64,000 bases of DNA, from positions 42,440,846-42,504,845 of the forward strand of contig CM074193.1 of the NCBI GenBank assembly GCA_037179385.1, written 5' to 3'. The DNA is from Holothuria scabra (Eukaryota; Echinodermata; Holothuroidea; Aspidochirotida; Holothuriidae). The translations under genes were made by a program, and so were the position numbers. Below the pieces are notes generated by a model. The model saw only the letters and a list, made by a program, of their open reading frames with translations. It ran no database searches and had not been told where the DNA came from. This document shows, piece by piece, positions 46,261 through 58,600 of the stretch. Each line of letters starts with the position of its first letter. The first letter of the stretch is position 1.

Positions 46261-47640
46261 GACAGCTATAAAACCCGAGGATCGTGTGTCCTTGGCTCGC
46301 CCTGAGGCGGACCAGCCAATTACAGTCTGCTTTGCTTGTCCTTGCTTGCCCAGTTCTCAACTGTGCAACACGCGTCTGGTCAGGAAGTTTTCATTCGTGT
46401 TATTTGAAACCCAAATCAAAACATCTGCGTCTGCCTAATAACCTTCTCTTCAGCAGTGGTCAGCGCTGGCTACTGTAAAATCGGTGCTTTGTTATGAGAA
46501 ACCAACGTAAAAGTATTGCGTGCTTGTTTATACCAAAGAGCTGTATGTACACTGTGTAAAGCTGTTATATTTGTTTTTATAACTTGTCACCATATAAAGC
46601 ACTGAGAAGGAATGGTAACTGTCTGCTTAGATTTAGAAGAGGGACTGGTAATACAACGGGCTATATGCACAGAGGCGATACAGTCTTATCTCCTCACTTC
46701 TCCCACGTTTTCACTCCTTTCACTGGTAAAGCAGCCAGCATTATTCTGTTTTATCCAAAGGATAACTTTCCCCGGGGTAGTCGGTCAATTCGCTGTAAGA
46801 TCGGTAATGCGAAAGAAATATAATTATACCAGTAAACTATATATTTGGGGGCTAGTCTGCACGAAAACAGTTGCTGCAAGCTCATACCTAAGGCTTCGGA
46901 CTCGGAAGGAAAAATTATCTCCCCGAAAACCTCACTGACAAAATACCGAAAATGTTTTCATAGGCTCTAGCTATTGGATTTGAAAATTGTTGTTTAGATG
47001 GTGTGTGTTTTGCGGGACTTCAAAATTAGGACAGAAGAAAACAAACAAAACCATCTACGGGACACCAGTGGATCAAGGGACAAGCTCCAGTGAAATGAAA
47101 TTATGGTGGGGTCCAGAGGCAAACTTCCCTCCCCCAGGCAGAGATTATGCCCTGGTGGGGATCTGGCGTCGAGCAAAAAGTCCCCCCCATAGAAAGAGCC
47201 CCGTCAGGCCATGGGTGGATCCGGGGAAGAAACCAGCGAGAGCTCTGAGCATGAATTAATGGAGGCCAAGAGGCTGATATTGAGGCGCGAAAATAAGTCG
47301 CCAGATAATATTATTTGGATTTTGGGACTGAGTATAGGCAACAGGGAAGGTAAAAGACTAACAGGGAAACACCTCCAAACCCACCCACCCCTTCAAGTTT
47401 ATGCTGTTTCTGGGAATTTTTCCTCTCTTAGTTAAACTTATATCTTCGCTGGTGCATCTAGGATTTTAGCAGGGAGCTATGGGAGGTACATCAAACCTTT
47501 TCTAAGGGGCCTTTAAGTTTGAATTCTCTTCCTCTCGAAATATTGAACCATGGTACGAAACTGTACATTCCAAAACACTCCAATGAGGACACCTTAGGTC
47601 CTGACTTTACCGTGGGGCAGTACCGTTAGCGAAGTTACAT
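46261..47640. other. No confident gene; G/C-tract repeat fragments
   Basis: The 46270-46400 stretch is less AT-rich and could hold a promoter or first exon for the Myb-like frame on the minus strand, but no motif proves it. The 47100-47240 stretch contains GGGGTCCAGAGGCAAAC...CCCTGGTGGGG, related to 38390-38440. Confidence 0.3.
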
Positions 47641-48745
47641 TGCGATTGCCCCTCCCGCCTCCACCCCCCTCCCGACTGGAAAAAAAGTGAAAAATTCGGG
47701 AAATTGCTATTTGAGACATCGGTCAACTAAGTGAACAGTGCGGTATTCCAAATTTTTCTTCATAAAATTCCGACGAATTTGTTCTAGTACAAGCTACATA
47801 TTTGTAATTATTTGGTTTAGAAAAACAAAAAATTTTTTCGCGTGCATCGCTTCGCGCGTACCAAATAGCAATCTCTAATACAATAAATGTTCGCTGATAA
47901 ATCAGTCCAGTGGTAAACTTTTTTAAAACTCCGGGCCGCTATAGAACCGTTTCCCTAGATTTCCTTCAATATAGGCTCGCTGTGGTGAAATACTTAGCCT
48001 AACTCTAAAAAAGGCAGCAAAGTTTTGGAAGCTTTTTGGATGTCGCTAGTAAGCCTCAATCCGCACTCATTATTAGAAAACATAATGTAACAACGACAAT
48101 CTTCGGGTAACATGCTAATGGGTGGAGTTGGTTCGGTGGTTTGAGCGTACTGCCTTGCAAACTGAAGGTCCCCGGATCAAATCCCGGTGGAACCACTTGG
48201 AAATTTTCAGGGGTCTAAAAATTGGCTTGTTCAGCATAGCTGTTCACAGTGATGCTGAGGGGGTTTAAAAAATTTGTGAATTACAAAATTGAGTATTTGG
48301 TTGTCCGTTTCAGGAAGTTGTCCGCTTGCTCAGTGCAGCTGTTGAGCAGTGGTGCAGAGCAAGTAACCTCCACCCCACCCAGCCTTTGGGAAAGTGGCTA
48401 AAGACTGGGGATACGCTCACGTCCGTCGGATGGGAACGTTAAATGGCGGTCCCGGGAGCAGGATTGGGAGCGATTAGTACACGCCTGCCTCGTTACCTCT
48501 GAGCACTAGTCGAAAAGAGAAGGCGAAGTTCGCCGGTGTTCATCCACGCTCACTCTGGCAAAGGGTCCTCGATGAGCCAAATGGCTTTCTGACCCTCAAA
48601 ACGTTAAATAAAATTAAATATATTAATAGGAAACGCAGATGTTCAATAGTCCCCAAAATTTTCAAATATCCTCAAAGGAAACCCAGATTCTAAAAGTTCT
48701 ATGTTCTGCAAAACAAGTTCCATATTTACAAATATGTTTGTACAT
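47640..48745 (+). mobile_element. Relative of the 49699-50561 hAT-like MITE, interrupted by a SINE
   Basis: AAAAAAGGCAGCAAAGTTTTGGAAGC, CTCAATCCGCACTC and AACAACGACAATCTTCGG (48000-48118) match the interior repeats of 49699-50561. The match resumes at 48625 (GGAAACGCAGATGTTC, TTTACAAATATG). The left end is not clear. Confidence 0.5.
48119..48624 (+). mobile_element. tRNA-derived SINE
   Basis: The head resembles a tRNA with an A-box-like TGGTTCGGTGGTTTGAGC (48131-48148) and a B box GGATCAAATCC (48174-48184), ending GGTGGAACCA. A long body follows with GTCGGATGGGAACGTTAAAT, which I associate from memory with a conserved SINE core shared by many invertebrates. It ends in an AT-rich TTAAATAAAATTAAAT tail. 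Flanks TAATGGG and TAATAGG suggest a target duplication. Confidence 0.7.
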
Positions 48746-48862
48746 GATCGTAAGATATCAGTACATGATCGTATGAAATCAGTACATGAACGTAAGCAAA
48801 CAGTACATGAACGTATGAAATCAGTACATGATCGTAAGCAGTTAGTACATGAACGTGTACTT
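48741..48862 (+). repeat. 21-bp minisatellite
   Basis: Six units of GTACATGAWCGTAWGMAAWCA occur in tandem, with A/T alternation at fixed positions. Confidence 0.88.
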
Positions 48863-48966
48863 TAAACTTAACTTAAGGTGCTTTGTGCATTCAACTTAAG
48901 ATTTCTTTTAGGAAGCTGAGGAGGATTTTCCACTTAAGATAAGGAATTTTCGTGCATACGGGCCCA
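48863..48966 (-). mobile_element. GGGCCCGTATGCAC / CTTAAG-type MITE fragment (inverted)
   Basis: The reverse complement begins GGGCCCGTATGCACGAAAAT and contains several CTTAAG words, as at 42955-43150. Confidence 0.5.
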
Positions 48967-49119
48967 GGCTGTTCCTCAAATCATTCCAAATTATGTTGCG
49001 TGTAGCCGACTAGAAATGGAAATCGGGTCCAGAATGAAAGTTCTGGTAGATAAATTATCCAAATAAGTGGGGATAAAAATGTTGGTCAGAGGTCAGTGAA
49101 ATAATTACATATACCATCA

Positions 49120-49440
49120 CATCAAATCCAGATATGAAATGCTAATCTGGATATATCTGGCTAAAACAACCTTTGCATGGCCAATAGCCTGATTTGAAAC
49201 CAGATACTGTATAGGTGTCTTAATACATAACATCAAGTTCTAAATGTTCATCTTAAGCCAGATATAACTTAATATAATGCAAGTCCAGATTTGCAAATGA
49301 AGTTTTATACGTAAATTTATGTAAATACAGTTTTGTATGGCCATATCGATTCAAGCCAGATATAGTTTGGTTCAGTTCCAGACCATATTTGCAAATAAAG
49401 TTTTATATGGACATATGAAGCCAGCTAAAAAGGGATGAAA
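49120..49440. repeat. CCAGATAT / ATATCTGG repeat
   Basis: Seven or more CCAGATAT-like words and two diverged copies of GCAAATRAAGTTTTATAYG occur. It is a degraded element of unknown class. Confidence 0.4.
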
Positions 49441-49698
49441 TGCTTTGCACAGGATATGCAATGCCTCAGTATGTAATGCATGGTTTTCCTTACGTATTAT
49501 TTCAATTATACTCTTTGAGAGTTTTTTCGAAAGGTTTACATCATGTTACAATAGTTGAGATTACAATCGATTCATTCACCTAAGAATTTTGTAACAGTAG
49601 ACTCTTTCACTATTTATGCCATCTATAGTAATATCTAATTAAGTCAGACACATAATGACTGTCTAAGCTAAGAACATACATTTGGTTTTGTTGTAGGT

Positions 49699-50561
49699 CA
49701 TAGGCGTAAGAAGCGGGGGAAGGGGGCTGGGAGACGATAGCCCCCCCCCCCCCCCACCTCGTGAAAAATGAAGAGGGCGGAAGCATACTTCCGACCCTCC
49801 ATTTCCCGGATCAGAAACCAATGTTTTCCTTTTTCCAAATCTCCAAAAATGCAAAATTTCTTGGGCGCTTCGCCCGTCGCAAAATCCAATATGAAATGCA
49901 TTAGTTCTCGCTCATAAATCTGTTTGGTAAACTTTTCCGAGCTCTGGAAATGACAAAATCGGATGTTTACTATAAATATGTGACAGCATATCATCAAGAG
50001 ACACCAGCAGCTATATTGGTTTTTGTTAACTATCTTTGAAAGAATTCCAAGTGCTCTTAAATGAAAGCCCCTGATTTTGAAATTTTTTGTTTAAAAAGGA
50101 CAACAAAGTTTGGGGAAACTTTTGAAACATCATCGGACAGTGTCACTTCGAAGGTCTTACAAAATATTATGTAGGAAAAACATTCAGTCGTTATGCAATC
50201 ATTCCTAGCCGCAACAGTGCCGTTTCCCTATAGGCTTTTAATTTTTAAATATTTTGTCTTAAAAAGGCAACAAAGTTTCGGGAGCATTTTGAATGTCGTC
50301 GAGAAGACTCAATCCGCACTCCTTAGATAACATTACGTAACAACAACGACCTTCAGTCGCCATGCTATCTCAGATATGTGATAATTGGAACCGCAGATTC
50401 TTAGATTGTCCCCTTAATATTCAAATTTCCTTTCTTAAAAACCTGAAACTAATGTATTTTTTGCAATACCAGCTCCTTGTTTACAAATATGTAAAAGGGC
50501 CCACATTTTTGGCGCGCTCCGCTCGCCGCAAATTACGTTCCTAATGCTTCCTACGCCACTG
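49699..50561. mobile_element. hAT-like MITE with 8-bp target duplication
   Basis: The left end CATAGGCGTAAGAAGC and the right end (reverse complement CAGTGGCGTAGGAAGC) are inverted repeats. Flanks TTGTAGGT (49691-49698) and GTGTAGGT (50562-50569) match at 7 of 8. G and C tracts follow each end. The interior contains two diverged ~190-bp units (AAAAAGGCAACAAAGTTT...). There is no transposase. Confidence 0.8.
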
Positions 50562-50569
50562 GTGTAGGT

Positions 50570-52620
50570 GTTACACGTTTACTGATACTGCAGTATAGTC
50601 TGTCATGGCAGGCTTCAAAATGTGCTTAAAATTGACTTTCGTTGCACCCTTTTTAGTACCAAGATTAATTACTTGATGATGATAAAGGAACGTATGGAGG
50701 ATATTTTTCGACAAAGTTTGATGAAGTGCATGAGTTATTTTACGAGTAAACAACAAAAAAATGAAGTCACTGACAACGGCGTTCGAGATGTATTTCTATA
50801 TAAAATTGCCTTCAAGAAAGCATGTTTTAGTATACAATTAAAGTTTAATAACATACTTACTTCCTGTTAACTGCACCATATTGGACACTCACTACCAACA
50901 ATTACCAAAATTAAATATGACCTCCTGATGTCACATTACAGGGGCGGTAAAGGGCGACAAAAAATGTTATATCATTTGGCTATCTAAAACATGCGAGACC
51001 TCCCTCACAACATACTATTCTCTATCTGCTGGTCCCAAGACAACACACATTCCCTCCAGCATGGCTATTACTAACATTTAAAAATTGGAATGATGCACTT
51101 TGGTATTCTATGTCATCCTCAAAGGGGTAGTATGAATCAATGTGACATTTGGTAAGTTGGACCTAAGCATCAAGACCATTATCACGACAAAATTTTTCAT
51201 GTTGTTCATGCACAATTCCTTCCTTTGCAGTGACATGACCAAGTGTTTTCAAACAGGGGGTACTGGGGAACCGCAAGCATTGCTAGAAGGGTGAAACTCT
51301 GAATTCTCTCCATATTTGCAGGATTTAAACAAAATTTCCAAAGAGGGTATAGGACAATGTCGAAGGGGCAAGGGGTGTTGTTGTAGAATGCCCACACTAA
51401 ATTCCACTTGAAAGTGTCAGCGACTCAAGAGTTACAAAAAAGTCAATAGGTACAGTTCAGGTACATGTCATTGGAGGGATGCTTTTACGGTGGTAGATAT
51501 CTAGAATGAGGGTGTCCTCCTCCATTTTTTGAGAAAAACAATTTTTAAGCTCCAGATGCAAAATGTTGCATTACTTGTTCCTAAAACACAGCAAAATTAA
51601 GAGCGATCACTCTCGCCATTTCTGTTATTGTGTTACTTTTTATGGTTTGGTCATGGGGAATGAAATCCCTTGGAACCCCTCCTTGGCCATGCCCAAGGTG
51701 CACCTGGACTAAATCAACTGAGTTGCAAAACTCCCAAATCAAGCCAAACTTTGGGACAGACTCAAGAGGAAATCAGGTATTGTCTCCAAAGATAACTAGC
51801 TGTAACACGGCCAAAGAAATGTGGGGTTTGGGGATATGTGAGGAAATTCATCCCCTCAAAGTTTAATGTCCATGCTGATACTGTAACCATGCTACTCCAG
51901 TTGCCATAATTTAGAGGTTAGAAATAATGATGGACCCATGACTGGGGACTCTTGACTGCCTTGCTGCCTTGACTTGAAAAATCTAGTGACATAGATATGG
52001 GCTGAACTGAACCCCCAGATGAGATTGACAGCCCCTTTTATCGGCATGAACAGTGCTTTTTTAACTTTAATCTGATATTATGCCATATAGTTTGATGTAA
52101 GTGTGTTAAATGTTCCCAGAATTGTTACCCAGAATTTTTGCACACAAAGACTCTCATTTTGTCTACAGTATAGATACAAGAAAAGCAATGAATCAGCGCA
52201 GAGTTGGTGTTTAAAAAAAAATCCCCCCACACTTCAATTTGAGAGCATTAATGCATTCACAAACATTTACTGCTTTGTTCTTACTGCAATCAGTCTTTGA
52301 AATACAAAACTGTATTTTAATTAGACCACTAACAGTGACCATAAAAAATTCAAAACCTGGACACTTTGCTTCTGCATTCCAGGAAAAAAGACGATCGCTG
52401 CAGATTTAATTGTCTCTTATAAAATTCTTTTTCAAATGACGCCGTGCTTTTAAAATAATACAGAGGATCAATGTCTAACAAACTGTTCTTGGCAGCTTGA
52501 CAGAAAGTGTTAGTTTTAGATGAATCCGAGAAGCTTGTGAAGTTAGCGAATAGTGGGCCCATCAGCCTTAAATAAATCTTCTTAATTCTCAACGAATCGG
52601 CCACAGCCGATTGGTTAAAC
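50570..52620. other. No gene seen
   Basis: Open frames at 50622-50870, 51630-51866 and 52604-52350 have no recognised motif. Base composition is uniform. Confidence 0.45.
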
Positions 52621-52639
52621 CAACCCTATTTCAACCTTC

Positions 52640-52849
52640 CAACTAGGTGCAGTTAGTAGGACAAAAGGGTGTGTGGAAAGTACCAAACAGTAGGTATGGC
52701 CTCAATTCAACCACCAAAGCCCTCTCCTCCACCGACACGGGTCGCAACTTGACGGGAAACGAGTCGTCCCTGTTAGTCGCCGCTTACGACATTCTGAAAA
52801 AGCAGCGGGCACATTCTATATTCCCGTACCCGCCCAAATTGCAGGTAAT
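52640..52849. other. GC-richer block: possible exon or repeat fragment
   Basis: A plus-strand frame includes DTGRNLTGNESSLLVAAYD and ends PYPPKLQ at a donor-like CAG|GTAATT (52849/52850). It is GC-richer than its surroundings, and acceptor-like sites precede it. On the other strand the phrase TGTCGTAAGCGGCGACTAAC resembles a piece I associate with widespread invertebrate repeats. I cannot decide between the two readings and do not recognise the protein. Confidence 0.25.
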
Positions 52850-52865
52850 TCCCTGCATACAGTAA

Positions 52866-53674
52866 TAACAATACCCCCTGAAGGTCGTCCTCAAAAACCG
52901 CACTAGGACCTACTTAAAAGCTAAACCAATGCTATTCAATTTTTACTGTAATCATTGCCCAAACTGTCCAAAAAAACCAAACCTCGAATTGAAGGGTGAG
53001 GCATTTCAGTGTCTTCTGCTACTGACTGTCCATCCCGACAGCTACTGTAGTTGCTCTTAAAATTACGACTACTTTCGTTCGATTAATCTAGTCTACGCCC
53101 TAAATTCATTAAGTATATTAACATACTAGTTTGTAGTTCTTCGACTTTTGGTAGCAGCAGCTGGCAGCCTCCATCGTTGCTTTGTTCGTTAAATAATGAC
53201 ATAGCAAATAGTTCGAAACATCACACTGCATGTCGTAGCAAAATGTTCGTGACATCCATGTAGTATGTATACTGGACTTTCACTCATTTGTTGTCTTGTA
53301 TTGGTGTTAGCATTAGTATAGTACTGTTTGTGTATACTGTGTAAACACGCGCACAAATTTTCGTGTTTACAATGGGTATTTCTCTTTCAGGTGACATATC
53401 ACATGTTCGTTTAGACTATCTCGATTGGTTCTTTTGTATACATTGCCTCTCAAAGCGGTACGTGAACAACTGCGTTTCTAAATAGAGCTGAGTAGAATTA
53501 GTCCAACACAAATACGATGTTTACTTTTAAAACATTTGAAACATCCAACATCTCGAAATGTAAAAAAAAACACGTCAAAATGTACAAAACAAATGGGTTG
53601 GAACCTTTGTACTAAAGTGGGTGCAACAAAACTGGACGATATCGAGCCTGCCCTGACAAACTAGTATACTAAGT
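52866..53674. other. No gene seen
   Basis: AT-rich sequence that probably includes the untranslated leader of LINE A near its right end. Confidence 0.4.
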
Positions 53675-54164
53675 AAACTTGTGCAAACGGTTGGAATTTG
53701 TGGGAGAAACTTATTTTTCTCTTTTAACCGTACCGGGACTTTTATTTGCAGTGATCTTAAATTTTCATGCCCCTTGAGATTGATCCTAATTACCAGTATT
53801 TGTGCGACTAGAATTATAAATGTGAACTTACCAGTGATTGACCATTTACCCAACTTTGCTAGGGAACATTGGACAAGTCCAACTGTGATCCAAGATAATC
53901 TTTCCATCCCTACTTGTTTGTGTTTCTATGGAATGTCATGTAGACTTGAGTTGTTTCACACACCAACCCTTTTTGGCAACTTGCAGCATAAATCTAAGCT
54001 CAGTTTTAAAGTCATCAACACTTCTCTTCTGCTCCTTTTCGCCGGTGTTGTTGCCTCCAACCCAGGGCCCGTCCCTCCAGAAAGCCCAAACACCCATGTG
54101 TTCATTGCAGTAAGGGCGTCACCGCCTTCATCTGCAATGGTTGCAGTTTTCTATACACTTTTCA
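53675..54164 (+). mobile_element. LINE A, 5' part: decayed 2A-like peptide and zinc finger
   Basis: A plus-strand frame ends its first part with hydrophobic SLLLLFAGVVASNPGP (54022-54070), the position and shape of the 2A-like peptides found at the N-terminus of CR1/L2-type LINEs in echinoderms and lancelets. NPGP is kept, but the usual D and E of DxExNPGP are V and A, so ribosome skipping is unlikely. After a one-base frameshift the sequence continues CVHCSKGVTAFICNGCS, the first two zinc-ligand pairs of a PHD-like finger. The element is cut at about 54164 by LINE B and resumes near 59600. Confidence 0.65.
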
Positions 54165-55739
54165 TTTTTTTTTTCAATTTCATTGAACTTTATTTCAGTC
54201 TTTCATATAGAGAAATATATAATGAATTATTTGTATGTACAGGTTACTGAAGAGACTGAGGAGTGACAACAAGAAGCCCCAGGGAGCTTATGTACGTTGA
54301 CACCCCTTTACAGAGACTTAAATTAACAAAAAACAATTACTACAAAACACATATATAATACAGAAAAAAGAAACAAAAAACACACATAAATGGAAGAGAT
54401 AGCAAGGAATTAAAATTATTCAAAGGTAGTTGGTGATAAAAATGATCTTTTAATCGCTTCTTAAATGTACTTAACAGTTTACACTCTTGAATATCATTGG
54501 GAAACGAGTTCAATAATATGGGACCATTATACCGAATTCCAAACTGAAAGCATCTAAGTCTAAAAAAGGTATTGCTATGTGGTTCCGATGTCGACAGGGG
54601 TAGGAATATGTGCCAGTAGGCAATTCATAGTAAGTTTTAAATATTGACGGGAGTGAGTCACTTAACCAATTGAAAATGAAAATACCAGTATAATAACGAT
54701 TAATATCATAAATATAAGTATATTGAGATTGGCAAAGAGAGGTTTTGTATATTGCAGATGGACTTCATTACAAATGTGGCGCAGAGCTCGCTTTTGAAGA
54801 ATGAAAAGAGGTTGAATTCTAGAAGTATATGTGCTACCCCAAATGACATTACAATAACTAAAGTACGGAAGGATAAGGGTATTATACAAGGTAACCATGG
54901 TTCTGCGAGGTAACAGTCCTCGAAGCCCAATTAAAACTCCAACACCTCGTGAGACTTTCATACATACATGCTTGATGTGGTATAAATACTCATTTATACA
55001 ATATAAACTCCGAGAAATTTGGTACCATCACAAAAAATAACTTTAACACCACAAAGGTGGACACAGTCTATGTCTGCACTGAGATACTTGGATGAACGGA
55101 ATGCAATAGCAGTAGTCTTCTTTACATTAAGTAATAATTTGTTTGCATATAACCAGTTTTGTATATAGACAAAATCATTTTGAATATTACGTATCAGATC
55201 TTTAATATCATAGCTAGAATGAAAGAGACTTGTATCGTCAGCATACGAGGTTATACTGAAAGTATCACTGGCTGTATGAAAGTATAACTGGCTGTATGAA
55301 GGTCGTTGACAAAAATAATAACCAGAAAGCCAAAAGGCTTCGTGATTCCTTGCCGCTGAAATGTAAGGCCTTTTTTCACATTGACATTGCTTTGCAATTT
55401 TTTCAATTAACAGGGCTCCATAATGTGCCCACAAAGTACACATGCAAGGCATCCAATCTTCCTACATTGAGATCCCCCTTGCCCGTTGTGAACCCAAATA
55501 ACATTTGACCTCCACTAAAAACTTCTGGGACCATGTATTCACTATGTGCTATCTACATGAAAAGTTACAGGACCCTACAAGGGACCTTTCTTGAAAGACT
55601 GTGCAGGAAAGCTTGTCAGGCTTTGAACATGCTGACAAATGAACCTTGACCTTTGAGAAATTCAATAGGGATCATCTACTCAATATGACCAATCCACACT
55701 CTAAATATGAGCACAGTCACCTGTACCGTTCTTGAGATA

Positions 55740-56716
55740 TTGGGTTTACGAAGTTTTGACCTTTTGACCTCTCGTGACCCCCAAATGACCTTTGAACTCC
55801 ACGAAAATCAATAGGGTTTATCTAATCAATATGACCAACCCACACACCAAATATGAGCACAGTCACATGTACCCTTCTTGAGATATCGTGTTTACGAAGT
55901 TTTGACCTTTTGACCTCTCATGACCGCAAATGACCTTTGACCTCCACGAAAATCGATAGGAATCATCTACTCAATATGACAAACCCACATACCCAATATG
56001 AAAATAGTCACACGTACCATTCTTGAGATATCGTGTTCACGAAGTTTTGACCTTTTGACCTCTCGTGAACCCCAATGACCTTAGATCTCCACCAAAAACA
56101 ATAGGGATCATCTACTCAATATGGCCAACCCACAAACCAAATATGACATTAGTCACACTTACTCGTCTTGAGATACCGTGTTTACAATCAATTTCTAAGG
56201 AATTTACCTATTGACCTCTCGTGACCGCAAATAACCTTTGACCTCCACGAAAATCGATAGGGATCATTTACTTAATACGACCAACCCACACACCCAAAAT
56301 ATGAGCATAGTCACATGTACCGTTCTCGAGATTTCTTGTTTACTAAGTTTTGACCTTTTTACCTCTCGTGATCCCAAATGACCTTTGACCTCCACCAAAA
56401 ACGATAGGGGTCATCTACTTAATATGACCGACCTACCTACCAATTATGAGCATAGTTACATGTACTGTTCTGGAGATATCGTGTTTACGAGGTTTTGACC
56501 TTTTGACCTCGCGTGACCCCAAATGACATTTGACCTCCACGAAAATCAGTAGGGATCATCTACTTAATATGAACAACCCACACAGCGAATATGAGCATAG
56601 TCACATGTATTGTTCTTGAGATATAGTGTTTATGAAGTTTTGACCTTTTGACCTCTCGTGACCCCAAATGACCTTTGATCTTCACCAAAAACAACAGGGA
56701 TCATCTACTCAATATG
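55740..56716 (-). repeat. ~146-bp satellite monomers of HINE-2, first block
   Basis: About seven monomers occur, each with (plus strand) TTTTGACCTTTTGACCTCTC, CAAATGACCTTTGACCTCCA, GGGATCATCTACTCAATATG and GAGATATCGTGTTTACGAAG. Spacing between equal phrases is 145-146 bp, with one longer variant (ATTTCTAAGGAATTTACC). Perfect DR1 words TGACCTTTGACCT occur at 55931 and 56379. Confidence 0.85.
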
Positions 56717-56724
56717 AACAACAC

Positions 56725-58071
56725 CAGGGTGTGAATTTAAGGAATTTTCATTGGTAGTCCGAAGGACTATCTACTTGTGAACATTCCATACAATTTGGTC
56801 GTCCTCCATCAGTGTTGGTCGTCCTTCAAAACTCAGGATGAAAATTGGCAAAACAAATGTTTCAATAAATTTTACATGAACTTTAATTGTTTCAGGCAGT
56901 TATGATGGTATGCCTGTGGTCATGATAACATGGTAGGCACAGCAAATTTAATTATGACCTAAGGAGTATGACCGCTAGTGTTTTGATGAGACGCAAATAA
57001 TTTCTGAAGCGGCAACTTGCGTTTTTTTTTTTTTTTTTTTTATAGTGTTTAGCCGATAACGGATATATCGGAACTTGCCGACAACAGATAACTCAAAGTT
57101 AATATCGGCCCGATACCCACGACCAAAAAAAACAAAAAAATCTTCCATAACCACAACATGATTTTGTTACCATTGCAACATTATAGTTTCAGCACGCCTT
57201 AAACATATTTTGAACTAAGTCTGCATGTTTCCATTACTCTGTCTCCGAGAAAAAATTTCTGTTTCTGACGAAATATTCAGTAAAGCAATCAATCACGATG
57301 TATTTGATGTAAATCAGCTAAGAACTCCGTTCGTAAGAAGCACATCCCGTTACCTAACGTTAAGGCTATCACTATAGACAACATTAACACCTTCAGGAAC
57401 GTAGCAAACTTTCGTAGCTGCTGAGCGATATAAACTTCATAACTTGAATCAAAATACCTTTTCAGCAAATTACGTAACTAAAGACATAGCAAGTGATAAT
57501 ACTCTTATCCCATACACAGCCGGATGATCGTTCACTGTTACGATACTTCATGAGATCGTGCATTTTGTTTCAGAGTCTCTTGACTTAGCTCTTTCAATAG
57601 AACGTTCGCGATGGTGAACGTTGTACATGCTTCTCTGTTGTACACAGACTGCTGGAAATCCCCATTGAGTTAGTGTTACTGCAAGTGGCGAAATTCACAC
57701 AGTAAAACTCCATTGAGATTTGTCGCGCGATTCGGAGGAATTTGACTTACGTAAACGGACATTGGATTTGTATACTGTACTAAAGTGCCTATAGACGCGC
57801 TTGCGGTGCATGCACTGTGGTATAGATGTACGTAACTGTTGAAAGGACACAAATAGCAAGCACTCGGTGCACTTGTTTGCTACGGATTTCTACACAGAAA
57901 AACATCGGGATTTCAGCAAATATTTTCACAGAAAGCACTGTTGACTATGCCTACCTTGTGCACTTGGTCTTCAGCAGGACGACCGCGCAATCGTGTTTTG
58001 GTGCATTGTTGTGGTCCGAAGGAAATTTAGGTCGTCTCGGATGATCGGACTACCGCTAATTTCGCACGCTG
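56725..58071. mobile_element. hAT-like non-autonomous element nested in the satellite core of HINE-2
   Basis: The left end CAGGGTGTGAATTT...TTGGTAGTCCGA and the right end (reverse complement CAGCGTGCGAAATTAGCGGTAGTCCGA, shown in part) are inverted. The satellite breaks at 56724 and resumes at 58072. Flanks AACAACAC and AACACACA fall in a simple repeat, so the target duplication is unclear. The interior has no transposase. It contains a T run at 57015-57032. Confidence 0.65.
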
Positions 58072-58600
58072 AACACACACACCCCAAATATGAGCATAAT
58101 CACATGTACCATTCTCGAGATATCGTGTTTACAAGGTTTTGACCTTTTGACCTCTCGTGACCCCAAATGACCTTTGATCTCCACCAAAAACAATAGGGAT
58201 CATCTGCTCAATATGGCCAATGCACACACTAAATATGAGATTAGTCACACCTACTCTTCTTGAGATACCGTGTTTACAAGCAATTTCTAAGGAATTTACC
58301 TATTTACCTCTCGTGACCCCAAATGACCTTTGACCTCCACGAAAATCAATAGGGGTTATCTACTTAATATGACCAACCCACAAACCAAGTATGAGCATAG
58401 TCACATGTACCGTTCTTGAGATATCGTGTTTACAAGGTTTTGACCTTTTGAACTCTCGAGACCCCAAATGACCTTTGATCTCCACCAAAAACAATAGGGA
58501 TCATCTACTTAATATGACCAACCCACACACCAAATATGAGGTTAGTCACACTTACCCTTCTTGAGATATCGTGTTTACAAGCAAAGCGTCACATACATAC
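58072..58600 (-). repeat. Satellite monomers of HINE-2, second block
   Basis: Three to four monomers of the same type, with a perfect DR1 at 58324. They run into the (AC)n tract and the element's 5' end. Confidence 0.85.

Noticed and set aside
48744..48860. CRISPR-like array
   Set aside because: The 21-bp units are directly abutting with no spacers, and the genome is eukaryotic.
55296..55508. Plus-strand frame of 70 codons beside the RT
   Set aside because: It lies within the 3' end of HINE-2 and has no protein features.
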